Below, piece by piece: positions 17,266-24,720 of a DNA stretch of 64,000 nucleotides; position 1 is the stretch's first letter, and every line of letters begins with the position of its first letter. Both the position numbers and the translations under genes were made by a program. A model generated the notes under the pieces. It did not search any database. It saw only the letters and a list, made by a program, of their open reading frames with translations, and was not told where the DNA came from. Where the stretch lies: positions 1 through 64,000 of the forward strand of contig CAYQQJ010000014.1 in the NCBI GenBank assembly GCA_964419935.1, written 5' to 3'. Source of the DNA: CAYQQJ01 sp964419935 (GTDB lineage: Bacteria; Pseudomonadota; Gammaproteobacteria; Pseudomonadales; Cellvibrionaceae).

Positions 17266-18271
17266 ACATCGGCAGGCCGCCCACTGTGAAAGTGGTGTGG
17301 TGTCGTCTTTGGTGACCGCCAAAGGTCTCACAATCAGCGAACCCATGGCATTCGGTTTGGCCAGTGCGGTGGCATTTGCCTACATTCCGTTGGTCAAGCT
17401 CGCGGGGCAGCCGTTGATCGCCTACCGACTGCCGCCCAAGTTCATTCTCAAGGGTTTGAGCAAGCGGTTGAATATCAAAATTGGATACCGCCAGTTTAAG
17501 GATCCGTTGCAGGGTGCCCATGCGCTCGATGATGCACTGGCGCAGGGGCCTGTGGGTTTGCAGACCTCGGTTTATTTTCTGCCGTATTTTCCCCAGGAGA
17601 TGCGCTTTCATTTCAACGGCCACAACCTGATTATCTACGGTCGTCAGGACAGCAATTACCAGGTCAGTGATCCGCTATTCGAAACCCCGGTGGTTATAGA
17701 TGAGCGCAGCCTGAATAAGGCGCGATTTGTGCGCGGCCCCTTGGCGCCGAAAGGATTGCTGTACCAGGTCGAATCGGTGCCCACCAATATTGATTATCGC
17801 AAGGTCATACCCGCGGCGATCAAGAAAAACTGCCGCATCATGCTGGATGCGCCATTGCCGATTGCCGGTATTCGCGGCATTCAGTTTCTCAGCAAAAAGA
17901 TTCGCAAGCTCAAAGGCAACCTGCAGGAGCAGCGGCTGTTTCTCGGCCATATTGTGCGCATGCAGGAAGAGATTGGCACCGGCGGTGCCGGGTTTCGTTT
18001 TATCTACGCATCATTTCTGGACGAGGCTGCCGGCATGTTAAACGACGATGGCCTGCGAGGGGCGTCCGACCGCATGACCGGAGCCGGCGACCTGTGGCGC
18101 GAATTTGCTCTGCTTGTGGCTCAGCAGTGCAAGCGCACGGGCAGCGATGCTCCCATCGATCTGGAACGGTTGGCGGATGCGTTGCTGCGCTGTGCAGAGG
18201 AGGAGGCGAAAGTCTGGCGCGAACTGAAACAATGGTGTAAGGATCAGAGCCGGCGTAATCAGGCCGATTGA
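17255..18271 (+). CDS. BtrH-like acyltransferase (BtrH_N / DUF4872)
   Basis: 338 residues. The N-terminal domain begins with the BtrH pattern AAHCESGVVSSLVTAKGLTISEPMAFGLASA; Cys11 (HCESG) is the expected nucleophile. A later GHNLIIYG segment and the DP in YQVSDP would supply the His and Asp of a papain-like triad. The remainder (from about residue 180) fits DUF4872. The prototype BtrH moves an acyl side chain from an ACP onto the butirosin aminoglycoside, so a role in handing an ACP-bound chain to an acceptor in the DAR/polyene pathway is a reasonable inference. Its stop lies at the left edge of an inserted island. Confidence 0.75.
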   Translation: MSFKHRQAAHCESGVVSSLVTAKGLTISEPMAFGLASAVAFAYIPLVKLAGQPLIAYRLPPKFILKGLSKRLNIKIGYRQFKDPLQGAHALDDALAQGPVGLQTSVYFLPYFPQEMRFHFNGHNLIIYGRQDSNYQVSDPLFETPVVIDERSLNKARFVRGPLAPKGLLYQVESVPTNIDYRKVIPAAIKKNCRIMLDAPLPIAGIRGIQFLSKKIRKLKGNLQEQRLFLGHIVRMQEEIGTGGAGFRFIYASFLDEAAGMLNDDGLRGASDRMTGAGDLWREFALLVAQQCKRTGSDAPIDLERLADALLRCAEEEAKVWRELKQWCKDQSRRNQAD

Positions 18272-18285
18272 ATCACGTCAACAGC
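18239..18285. repeat. Left imperfect direct repeat of the inserted island
   Basis: This stretch, spanning the 3' end of the BtrH-like gene, shares AAGGATCAGAGC (18239-18250), TTGAATCA and CAACAGC (18279-18285) in the same order and spacing with 19358-19404. Both copies carry a gene's stop codon: the BtrH-like TGA here and the convergent KS-like TGA in the right copy. Confidence 0.6.
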
Positions 18286-18416
18286 GCCGCCCGAAACGCC
18301 TGATGCCAATCTCTGCAACGGGATGCGTAAGAGCGGCCGACGAGCTCGATGTAGTCTTGCAACCGAAATGGCAGGCCGTTGGGCATAGGTTCTCTGGGAT
18401 TGCCGACGAAGGGCAT
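18273..18416 (-). pseudogene. Transposase remnant
   Basis: A 47-codon frame on the minus strand starts MPFVGNPREPMPNGLPFRLQ and continues DYIELVG, which resembles an internal segment of a group of transposases in gammaproteobacteria (from memory the pattern is PFxGNxRxxMPxGLPFxLxDYxELVD). A stop codon lies two codons before the Met and the similarity ends after ELVG, so only a fragment survives. Family assignment is from memory of the motif and needs a database search. Confidence 0.5.
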
Positions 18417-18561
18417 TAGGCTTTATGGTTGATCCTTACTGCCCTTAAGTTTTTGGATACGGGAATTGATAGAGGTGTTATCAGATGTTTCTGGGGTATC
18501 AATTGCTAGGATGTCTCGTTAAGATCGTAGCGACCTCCCTTGTCATTTTTGCAGCCTAGAA

Positions 18562-18577
18562 GTACAGTTTAGCGTAC
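18562..18577. promoter_or_regulatory. Palindromic operator candidate of the toxin-antitoxin pair
   Basis: GTAC (18562-18565) and GTAC (18574-18577) form the ends of a short imperfect palindrome immediately before the antitoxin gene, in the position where Phd/YefM antitoxins bind to repress their own operon. The antitoxin Shine-Dalgarno (AAAGGTG) follows at once. Confidence 0.45.
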
Positions 18578-18589
18578 AAAGGTGATCGT

Positions 18590-18868
18590 ATGTCGAGAGT
18601 TCGCGTTGATGAAGATATTCGCCCCCTGTCTGAGTTTCGGGCTAGCGTTGCCACATTTGTAAAGCAGATCCATGAAACCCGCCGCCCTATGGTATTAACC
18701 CAGAGGGGACGTGGAGTTGCAGTATTAGTGGACGTTCAGGAATATGAGGGAACGCAAGAGCGCCTGGAACTGCTGGAGGAGGTCTACAAAGCCGAAGAGC
18801 AGATAGCCAATGGAGAAGGTGTTTCGCATAAAGACGCAAAATCACGAGTTCTGAGCAGGCTGGCGTAA
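18590..18868 (+). CDS. Phd/YefM-family antitoxin
   Basis: 92 residues, typical length. The N-terminal DNA-binding part follows the family pattern (RPLSEFRASVATFVKQIHETRRPMVLTQRG, then a GVAVLVDVQEYE strand-helix), and the C-terminal half is an acidic amphipathic helix that would wrap the toxin. ATG and a good Shine-Dalgarno are present and the frame is intact. The partner toxin follows directly but appears broken, leaving the antitoxin as an orphan or self-regulating repressor. It lies inside the 1.1 kb island. Confidence 0.88.
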   Translation: MSRVRVDEDIRPLSEFRASVATFVKQIHETRRPMVLTQRGRGVAVLVDVQEYEGTQERLELLEEVYKAEEQIANGEGVSHKDAKSRVLSRLA

Positions 18869-19166
18869 CGAGGATCGTTTGGTCTCCGCTTGCCTTGGAG
18901 CGTGTTGAGGATATCGCCCAGTATATAGCGGAAGATAAGCCCAGCGCTGCGGTTGAGTGGGTTAATGGCATATTTGACACTGTGGAGCGGCTGGCTGACT
19001 TCCCTGAAAGTGGACGCATCGTTCCTGAGGTTAGGAGTCGTCGCATTAGGGAGGTGATATTCGGAACGTATCGGGTTATTTATAGTGTCAGAGAACAGAC
19101 ATCCTGACGGTACGGCGCAGTAGTCAGTTACTGAGGATGTCTGAGCTTGGTGATGACGAAACATAA
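18865..19166 (+). pseudogene. RelE/ParE-family toxin, start codon lost and C-terminus frameshifted
   Basis: The frame reads TRIVWSPLALERVEDIAQYI and on to FGTYRVIYSVRE, a clear RelE/ParE toxin. Two defects are visible. The codon where translation should begin is GTA (18865-18867), overlapping the antitoxin TAA stop; a GTG start overlapping a TGA stop would be the usual arrangement. The first usable start in frame is TTG at 18895, which removes the first beta strand. The frame ends early at REQTS (stop 19105-19107), while the next frame continues DILTVRRSSQLLRMSEL to 19166; ILTVRR..LL is the normal ParE C-terminus, so about one base is missing near 19096-19098. A sequencing error could explain the second defect. 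Confidence 0.75.
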
Positions 19167-19357
19167 TCAAGCCATTCAAATTCGCTCCCTACGGTCGCCG
19201 GACCTCGTTTCACTCGGCCGCATATTGCAGGTGCAATCCCATAGCCATGCCAGAAGCGATAGTCAGCGATTGATTGTTGGCCACAGGGAAAACGCTAGTT
19301 TCAATGTAGGTGGGAGATTGCACAGCCTTGCCTTCCCCATATTCCATATTTCGATAC

Positions 19358-19404
19358 AAGGATCAGAGCAGAGGAAACAGGATCGGTTGAATCAGGGCAA
19401 CAGC
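19358..19404. repeat. Right imperfect direct repeat of the inserted island
   Basis: Copy of the 18239-18285 sequence: AAGGATCAGAGC at 19358-19369, TTGAATCA at 19387-19394, CAACAGC at 19398-19404. It spans the stop codon of the leftward KS-like gene (TCA at 19392-19394). Between 19167 and this repeat no gene was recognised. Confidence 0.6.
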
Positions 19405-20291
19405 AGTACCGCGCAATAGATGTCGTCGGAGCGACCGAGATGAATCACCGGGCGGGTCTGCAAGTCGGCGAGAGCATCAAGCAGCGCATGGCCCGAATAA
19501 ACCCCGTGCTCAACAGCATCAAAACGGGTGACGGCGCTCGCTTCGATCAACGTGCGGCCAATCGATATCAGGGCCTGCTGCTCGGTCGCCGTCGGCTGAA
19601 AACTCAGTTGAACATCAGCTGCTGGTTGCCCTCCCAGCCAAGTTACTAACTCATCCATATCCGATAGGTACTGGGGGCTCGCAAGGCGTGTACTCGCACT
19701 CGCGGGCACACTCTCCGCCGCCAGCAACAGCCAGTGGCTGCCTTCCAGCAACGTGTCCGCCCCTGACGCCCCCAGTCGCCGCGCCTGTTGATCTACCGGC
19801 AAAGTCACCTCATCGATACCGCCCACCAGCGCCGTTTTCACCACGCCCGCTTCAATGTCCAGCACCGCTTGCAAAAGCGCCGCTTCGAACGACAGCGCTT
19901 CTTGGGACAACACTTGGGTTTGCCCGTTGATTTCCAAACCGCGGGTGAGATAAAAGCACGCTGTATTGCCCAGAGTATTGACGAAATGCAGGGGCTTGGG
20001 GGACTGGCGTGATTGAAAAATGCTGGTCATCGCCAGGCTCGGGGTATGCACAGCGCCGCAGCGAGTGGCCAGGTAAACCGCAGTGTGATTCGGCAGCGTC
20101 TGCCCCTGCACGCAATTCAGGGCACCCAGCACACACAGTTCGATATAGCGATCAACTCGGCGGATCCGGCTGCCGCACAGGGCAGCGATCTGTGGTTTCA
20201 GATCCGGCAGTGCATCGTTCGGGGCGATGCGGTGTAACAGCGAGTACTGGCTGAGTACTCGGACGGTCTTTGTGTTTGACACGGGGCTCAT
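19392..20291 (-). CDS. Ketosynthase-like partner protein (chain-length-factor-like)
   Basis: 299 residues from an ATG that overlaps the stop of the upstream ketosynthase gene (ATGA); the frame is open further upstream, but that part is antisense shadow of the ketosynthase. It is a thiolase-fold protein shorter than a full ketosynthase. The nucleophile region reads NTLGNTACFYLTRGL with Cys112, which lacks the usual TACSSS context, and no HGTGT motif is present. It therefore looks like a non-catalytic or altered partner, as chain-length factors are, for the ketosynthase encoded just before it. Its 3' end abuts the inserted island. Confidence 0.7.
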   Translation of the reverse strand: MSPVSNTKTVRVLSQYSLLHRIAPNDALPDLKPQIAALCGSRIRRVDRYIELCVLGALNCVQGQTLPNHTAVYLATRCGAVHTPSLAMTSIFQSRQSPKPLHFVNTLGNTACFYLTRGLEINGQTQVLSQEALSFEAALLQAVLDIEAGVVKTALVGGIDEVTLPVDQQARRLGASGADTLLEGSHWLLLAAESVPASASTRLASPQYLSDMDELVTWLGGQPAADVQLSFQPTATEQQALISIGRTLIEASAVTRFDAVEHGVYSGHALLDALADLQTRPVIHLGRSDDIYCAVLLLP

Positions 20292-21454
20292 GACGCAGCC
20301 TTGTGCAGAATCAGGCAGGCGTTGTTGCCGCCGAAGGCAAAATAGTTCAGACCGTAGTAACCGGGTGCTGCGATCTCCGGTTGTGACAGCAAAGTCAGAC
20401 CCAATTGCTCGTCGGTGGCGTCGGCATCCGGACTGGCCGGTAGCTGCCCGCGCTGCAGACACCCGACAACCAGAGCGGCTTCGAGTACCCCGCAGGCCCC
20501 GAGCGTATGACCAATAAAAGGCTTGAGGGCAAACAGCGGCGGCAGGGACGACAACAGCCGCCGTATACCGGCGGCTTCCGCTTCGTCGTTCATCAAAGAC
20601 GCAGTGCCGTGCAGCTTGAGGCCTTTTAATTGTGGCGCTGTGATCTGACAGTTCGCCAAGGCCTCGGCCATAACACCCGCAATGGTGGAGCCGTCGCTGT
20701 TGGCGGCGGTCAGGCTGTGATTGTCGGTGGCGATGGCGCCGCCGCACAGGGAGATAGCGCCTTCTTCGGCCTTGCTGAGCATCACCAAACCGCAGCCTTC
20801 GCCCAGGATCAGGCCGTCCCGGTTGGCACTAAAGGGACTCATGCGGGCGCTGGGCGATATGAGGCCGAGGCCGTGAAAGCCGAGCAGTGTCGTCTGGTTG
20901 AAGAACTCGACGCCGCACACGAACGCGTGATCGATAACGCCGGCTTGCAGCATGCGGTGGGCGTTGAGCAGCGCGTTGGCGCTGGAGGTACAGGCTGTGC
21001 TGTGGGTTTGGGCGTGGGGCCCCAGGGCGAACTCCGCTTGAAGGCTTGCGGCAATCTTGCCGTAGCCGATGATCGGCAGCGGCAAGGCATGTGCTGGTAC
21101 GTCGGGCTCCTGGCCTAGAGCTTGTGCATAGATTCGTTCCGACACATTAATATCGAATGACGAAGAGCCGATAAAAATTCCGCTTCGTTGTCTTTCCTGT
21201 TCAGACAGTGGATGCCGCTCAAGCGCCTGTTGCAGCATGTCGCTGAGAAACCGGTACACACGCAATTCCTGCTCGGCTTCATTCAGCCCGGCGGCGGCGA
21301 AATAGGGCAGGCTGACGGGATCGTCGAGCTCACCAAAATGCCGGTATTGCAGTGGCTGTCGCCCTGCGAACAGGTTGTCCATTGCCTGGTCAAGATCGTC
21401 GCCGAGGGCGCAGCGAACGTCGGCGTGAACTATATAGGATCCCATGTCAGTCAA
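20288..21454 (-). CDS. Beta-ketoacyl-ACP synthase, second cluster set
   Basis: 388 residues, KAS I/II fold. The Cys-His-His residues are present: HSTACTSSANALLNA (nucleophile Cys), LHGTASLMNDEAEA (first His) and FIGHTLGACGVLEAAL (second His); GEGCGLVML and FGGNNACLILH are also typical. Its stop overlaps the following KS-like gene and its start overlaps the preceding ACP gene, so ACP, KS and KS-like partner form a unit. It is inferred to extend the second acyl chain used by DarB. Confidence 0.88.
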   Translation of the reverse strand: MTDMGSYIVHADVRCALGDDLDQAMDNLFAGRQPLQYRHFGELDDPVSLPYFAAAGLNEAEQELRVYRFLSDMLQQALERHPLSEQERQRSGIFIGSSSFDINVSERIYAQALGQEPDVPAHALPLPIIGYGKIAASLQAEFALGPHAQTHSTACTSSANALLNAHRMLQAGVIDHAFVCGVEFFNQTTLLGFHGLGLISPSARMSPFSANRDGLILGEGCGLVMLSKAEEGAISLCGGAIATDNHSLTAANSDGSTIAGVMAEALANCQITAPQLKGLKLHGTASLMNDEAEAAGIRRLLSSLPPLFALKPFIGHTLGACGVLEAALVVGCLQRGQLPASPDADATDEQLGLTLLSQPEIAAPGYYGLNYFAFGGNNACLILHKAAS

Positions 21455-21723
21455 TTGCGCGACCGTTTCCGGCTGACGGTTTCGGCCAGGGTATCAATGG
21501 TTTTAAGCGCCTTGCGCGCGGCACTGGAGCCCTCGATACGCACCCCGTAACGGGTTTTGATGGCCATGCAGATCTGCAATACGTCGAGGGAATCCAGATC
21601 CAGCGCATCGCTCATCAGTGGCGCATCGTCGGCGATATCATCGGGGGTTATGTCCTTGTCGCACTCTTCGATGATCAATTGTTTGAGCTCGTGTTTCAGC
21701 TGGGTCGACGCGGCGTCAGTCAT
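21451..21723 (-). CDS. Acyl carrier protein (second cluster set)
   Basis: 90 residues from the ATG at 21723 (MTDAASTQLKHELKQLI). The phosphopantetheine site is LDLDSLDVLQICMAI near residue 47 (DSL motif with the modified Ser). It overlaps the downstream ketosynthase start by four bases and the upstream permease gene stop by eight. The upstream extension of the open frame is not ACP-like. Confidence 0.88.
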   Translation of the reverse strand: MTDAASTQLKHELKQLIIEECDKDITPDDIADDAPLMSDALDLDSLDVLQICMAIKTRYGVRIEGSSAARKALKTIDTLAETVSRKRSRN

Positions 21724-22882
21724 AATGTTTTTCTCGGCGAAGGAGGAAAATAGAGAGCAGCAGCGCGCTCGCTCCAAAGGTGACCAGCGCGCCGCTCCAG
21801 GGGGCGACGCTGACAGCGGTGCCGCCGCGCAGCAGAATTTCCAGATAACCCTGCAGGCCCCAGGCCATGGGTGACAGGTTGCTGATGTGCTGCATCACCG
21901 GCGGCATGATAAAGGTCGGAATCATAATGCCGCCCAGGGCCGCAAACAAGATATTGCAGGCGCCGCTCACTACCGTGGCTTGTTCCACGCTGCGCGCCAC
22001 GGCGGCGACCAGGCTGGCAAAACCCAGAGCCGCCACGCTGACGCTGACACTGATCAGCGCCAGGCCCGGCAGCGAAACCTCAAGTGCCAGCGCTTGTGCG
22101 CCGAGCAAGGGCATCAGCCAGGCGCCGATGGCGAGCATCAATAACAGTTGAACCATATTGATGGCGAAAAAGGGCAGCAGTTTGGCGGTAAAGAGCAGGG
22201 GCAGGGAGATGCCGAGTGTCCGCAGGCGGATCAGGGTTTTTTGCCGACGCTCCTGAATAAAGGTGGTTGAGATGGGGATGGCAATAAAGAACATGGCGAA
22301 AATCAGCCAGGCCGGTACATTCTGTTGCACGGCATTGGGGCGCAGGGGCGCATCGGTGTCTCCTGCCGTGGCGATGAAACCGCTTTTCAGCAGCTCTTTT
22401 TCTGCATAGTTCCGGTCGAACCCGAGCTCCCTGGCCAGCAGAGTAGTATTGAAATAGGCGAAGGCTTCCTGGGTGGCGGCGCGCACCAGCAATCGTTCAC
22501 GCATGCCTGTGGTGGGCGCAAAATGCAGCTCCACGCCGATGGTCTCATCACCGCGCCCATCATAGGCGCTGCTGAAAGTCGGCAGAATGTGAACGCCGAA
22601 ACTGTACGCGTCCGAGGGCGGCGTCACTTCCACCGGCTCAAGTTGCAGCGCGGCGTGTTGCATCAATTCCTGCTCGAACGCCTGGGCCTGCGCCGACGCG
22701 TCCCCCTGCTGCACATACCCTTGCAGACGCAAGCCCTGATGGCCGGCGAAGTTTTCCTGCAATGCCAGCGACATGATCAACACAAACGCGCTGGGCATGG
22801 CGAACAGAACCAGCAGCGCGTGCCAGTCGCGAATCAGAAGCAAACATTCCTTGCGCAGGGAGGCCAGTAGCGGGTTCATCAA
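21716..22882 (-). CDS. ABC-2 type transporter permease
   Basis: 388 residues. One N-terminal membrane helix (about 20-40, LLVLFAMPSAFVLIMSLAL), a soluble periplasmic domain of about 140 residues, and five or six helices in the C-terminal half (PAWLIFAMFFIAIPISTTFI onward). This is the layout of the YhhJ/ABC-2 half-transporter class. It pairs with the ATPase gene immediately upstream (four-base overlap). By position it may export a pigment intermediate or place it in the membrane. Confidence 0.88.
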   Translation of the reverse strand: MMNPLLASLRKECLLLIRDWHALLVLFAMPSAFVLIMSLALQENFAGHQGLRLQGYVQQGDASAQAQAFEQELMQHAALQLEPVEVTPPSDAYSFGVHILPTFSSAYDGRGDETIGVELHFAPTTGMRERLLVRAATQEAFAYFNTTLLARELGFDRNYAEKELLKSGFIATAGDTDAPLRPNAVQQNVPAWLIFAMFFIAIPISTTFIQERRQKTLIRLRTLGISLPLLFTAKLLPFFAINMVQLLLMLAIGAWLMPLLGAQALALEVSLPGLALISVSVSVAALGFASLVAAVARSVEQATVVSGACNILFAALGGIMIPTFIMPPVMQHISNLSPMAWGLQGYLEILLRGGTAVSVAPWSGALVTFGASALLLSIFLLRREKHYD

Positions 22883-23859
22883 TCGCGCAGCTCCCGTCGG
22901 GTCAGCTCAAAAAACAGTTTTTCAAGGCGGCGCTCACCGTAGCTGAGCCGGCGAATCCGACAGCCAGCTTGATCCAGCTTGAGCAGTTGCTGGGCAGCGG
23001 ACAGCTCCAAAGTCGGCAGGTCGAACTGAAGGGTATGGTCATCGATGGCTACGCCACCCAGCGCTGCAGACTCCGGCGCACTTACTGCGTCTTGCAGCAC
23101 CACCACAAGATAGCGTCCCTGTTCAGCCAACAAGGCGTCCATTGGCCCTTGCAACAGCACTCGGCCGGCGTCCATCACCACAACGCGGTTGCACAGAGCC
23201 TGAACTTCGTCGAGCAAATGGGAGGTATAGATCACGCTGACGCCGTCACGGTTGAGCCGGCGTACCAGGTCGAGCAGAAACGCGCGGGAGTGGGGATCAA
23301 CCCCGGCGGTGGGCTCATCCAGAATCAGCAAGCGAGGTTCCTGCAGTAGCGCCAGGGCAATATTGAGGCGGCGCTTGAGGCCGCCGGAATAATGGCCGGC
23401 GCGGCGGTCTGCCACGTCCTGTAGCTCGCAGTCTGCCAGCGCGCGTTCTATTGCTGTCTCCATGGCCGCGCGGCGTAAACCGAGCACTCCGGCAAAATAC
23501 TGCAGGTTTTCGCGTCCGCTCAAGCGCTCGTAGAAGGCATATTCCTGGGGTACCAGGGCAATGTCATTACGGCCGAGCCGCGCCGGAGCACCATCCACGG
23601 TAATAGTGCCGGAGGACGGTTGCAGAATCCCGGTAATCAGTGACACCAGCGACGTTTTGCCGGCGCCGTTGGGGCCCAGCAGCCCGAGAATATCACCGGT
23701 ATCCATGGTCAGATTGAATTCGCGCAACAGTGGCGGTGCTTTGCTGTTGTACGAAAAGCTGAGGTTGTTGACGTTGAGCAAGGTGAATCCAGCAATTATT
23801 GGTCTCGGTATGGCCTGACTATACCGATTTTGCCGCGCTTTTGGCGAGCGTTTCCTCAC
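22879..23859 (-). CDS. ABC transporter ATP-binding protein
   Basis: Walker A GPNGAGKTS, the Q-loop in VPQEYAF, signature YSGGLKRRL (LSGGQ variant), Walker B LLILDEPTAGVD and the H-loop YTSHLLDE are all intact, so this is an active ABC-2 ATPase. The frame opens with GTG at 23859, giving 26 basic residues before the domain; a TTG at 23781 (LLNVNNLSFSYNS) would start at the normal place and may be the true start. The gene heads the leftward operon ATPase-permease-ACP-KS-KS-like and shares its upstream region with the divergent chain-length-factor gene; a TATACT hexamer at 23897-23902 could be a -10 element for the rightward genes. Confidence 0.88.
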   Translation of the reverse strand: MRKRSPKARQNRYSQAIPRPIIAGFTLLNVNNLSFSYNSKAPPLLREFNLTMDTGDILGLLGPNGAGKTSLVSLITGILQPSSGTITVDGAPARLGRNDIALVPQEYAFYERLSGRENLQYFAGVLGLRRAAMETAIERALADCELQDVADRRAGHYSGGLKRRLNIALALLQEPRLLILDEPTAGVDPHSRAFLLDLVRRLNRDGVSVIYTSHLLDEVQALCNRVVVMDAGRVLLQGPMDALLAEQGRYLVVVLQDAVSAPESAALGGVAIDDHTLQFDLPTLELSAAQQLLKLDQAGCRIRRLSYGERRLEKLFFELTRRELRD

Positions 23860-23955
23860 GGGCTCGAGAAATGCGGCGCAACGCCTGTAGCTCGGATATA
23901 CTTAGCGCGGCTCAATCAGTAACATGCGCCCCCGAAGGCGAGTACAGCGACAATA

Positions 23956-24720
23956 ATGATGAATTTTTACGTTTCCCGATGTCATGCATGGGCTCCGGGC
24001 ATAGAAACGGCTGATCAGTGGCAACGCTGGTCCCGGGGTGAACTGCAACCGGCGGCAAGTGGCACACCACAAGCCAAAGCTGTGCCGCCCATGCTGCGCC
24101 GGCGCCTGACGCGCTGGGGCAGAATGGCTCTGGAGACCGCCTGTGCCTGCGCAGCTGATGTGGATTCAACCACGCCGGTGTTATTCAGCTCGCGCCACGG
24201 GGATACCCAGCGCACATTCTCGTTGCTTCAGGATCTGGCGGCAGAAGAACCCTTGTCTCCCACCGCTTTCAGCCTCTCGGTACACAATGCGTCACTGGGC
24301 ATCTACACTATTGTCCAGCAGGCGCTGGGGCCGTCGCTGGCATTGGCAGCGGGCAAGGAATCTCTGGCTCACGCCATGCTGGAAGCCTATACCTTGTTGA
24401 ACGACGGCGCTGATCAGGTGTTGCTGGTGCACACTGACGATCTTTTGGCCGAGTTTTATCAGCCTTATGCGGATGAGCAGGATATGCCGCTCAGTGTCGC
24501 TCTGTTGCTGAGCCGCGATCGGGGGCGGGCGCTCCAGGTGAACTGGCAGGCTCTGGCGGATGAACCGGATCGGGAAGCCATGAGCGTGGCATTCTTGCGT
24601 TGGTGGCACGCCGGGGGCAACAAACCATTGAATTACCGGGGTTCACGGCTGGCGTGGACCTGGAAGCTGGATAATGATCAAGAAAGTCAGAACGAAAATC
24701 GTAGGGACCTTCAGAACTAA
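23956..24720 (+). CDS. Chain-length-factor-like ketosynthase homologue (ApeC-like)
   Basis: 254 residues, related to the N-terminal half of ketosynthases (the 'beta-ketoacyl synthase chain length factor' family). It carries LFSSRHGDTQRTFSLLQ and SPTAFSLSVHNASLGIYTIVQ, where the nucleophilic Cys of true ketosynthases is replaced (HNASLG), so it should be non-catalytic. In the enterobacterial aryl polyene pathway ApeC pairs with ketosynthase ApeO, whose counterpart here is 37203-38414. It is the first gene of the rightward ape-type operon and overlaps the next by 47 bases. Confidence 0.85.
   Translation: MMNFYVSRCHAWAPGIETADQWQRWSRGELQPAASGTPQAKAVPPMLRRRLTRWGRMALETACACAADVDSTTPVLFSSRHGDTQRTFSLLQDLAAEEPLSPTAFSLSVHNASLGIYTIVQQALGPSLALAAGKESLAHAMLEAYTLLNDGADQVLLVHTDDLLAEFYQPYADEQDMPLSVALLLSRDRGRALQVNWQALADEPDREAMSVAFLRWWHAGGNKPLNYRGSRLAWTWKLDNDQESQNENRRDLQN

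Noticed and set aside
18417..18561. Possible tRNA or att site near the island
   Set aside because: No cloverleaf or tRNA 3' end was found; the flanking repeats lie in coding ends of the two convergent genes.
20292..20747. N-terminal extension of the KS-like gene to 20747
   Set aside because: The extra 152 codons are antisense-frame shadow of the upstream ketosynthase; the ATG at 20291 overlapping that gene's stop is the natural start.
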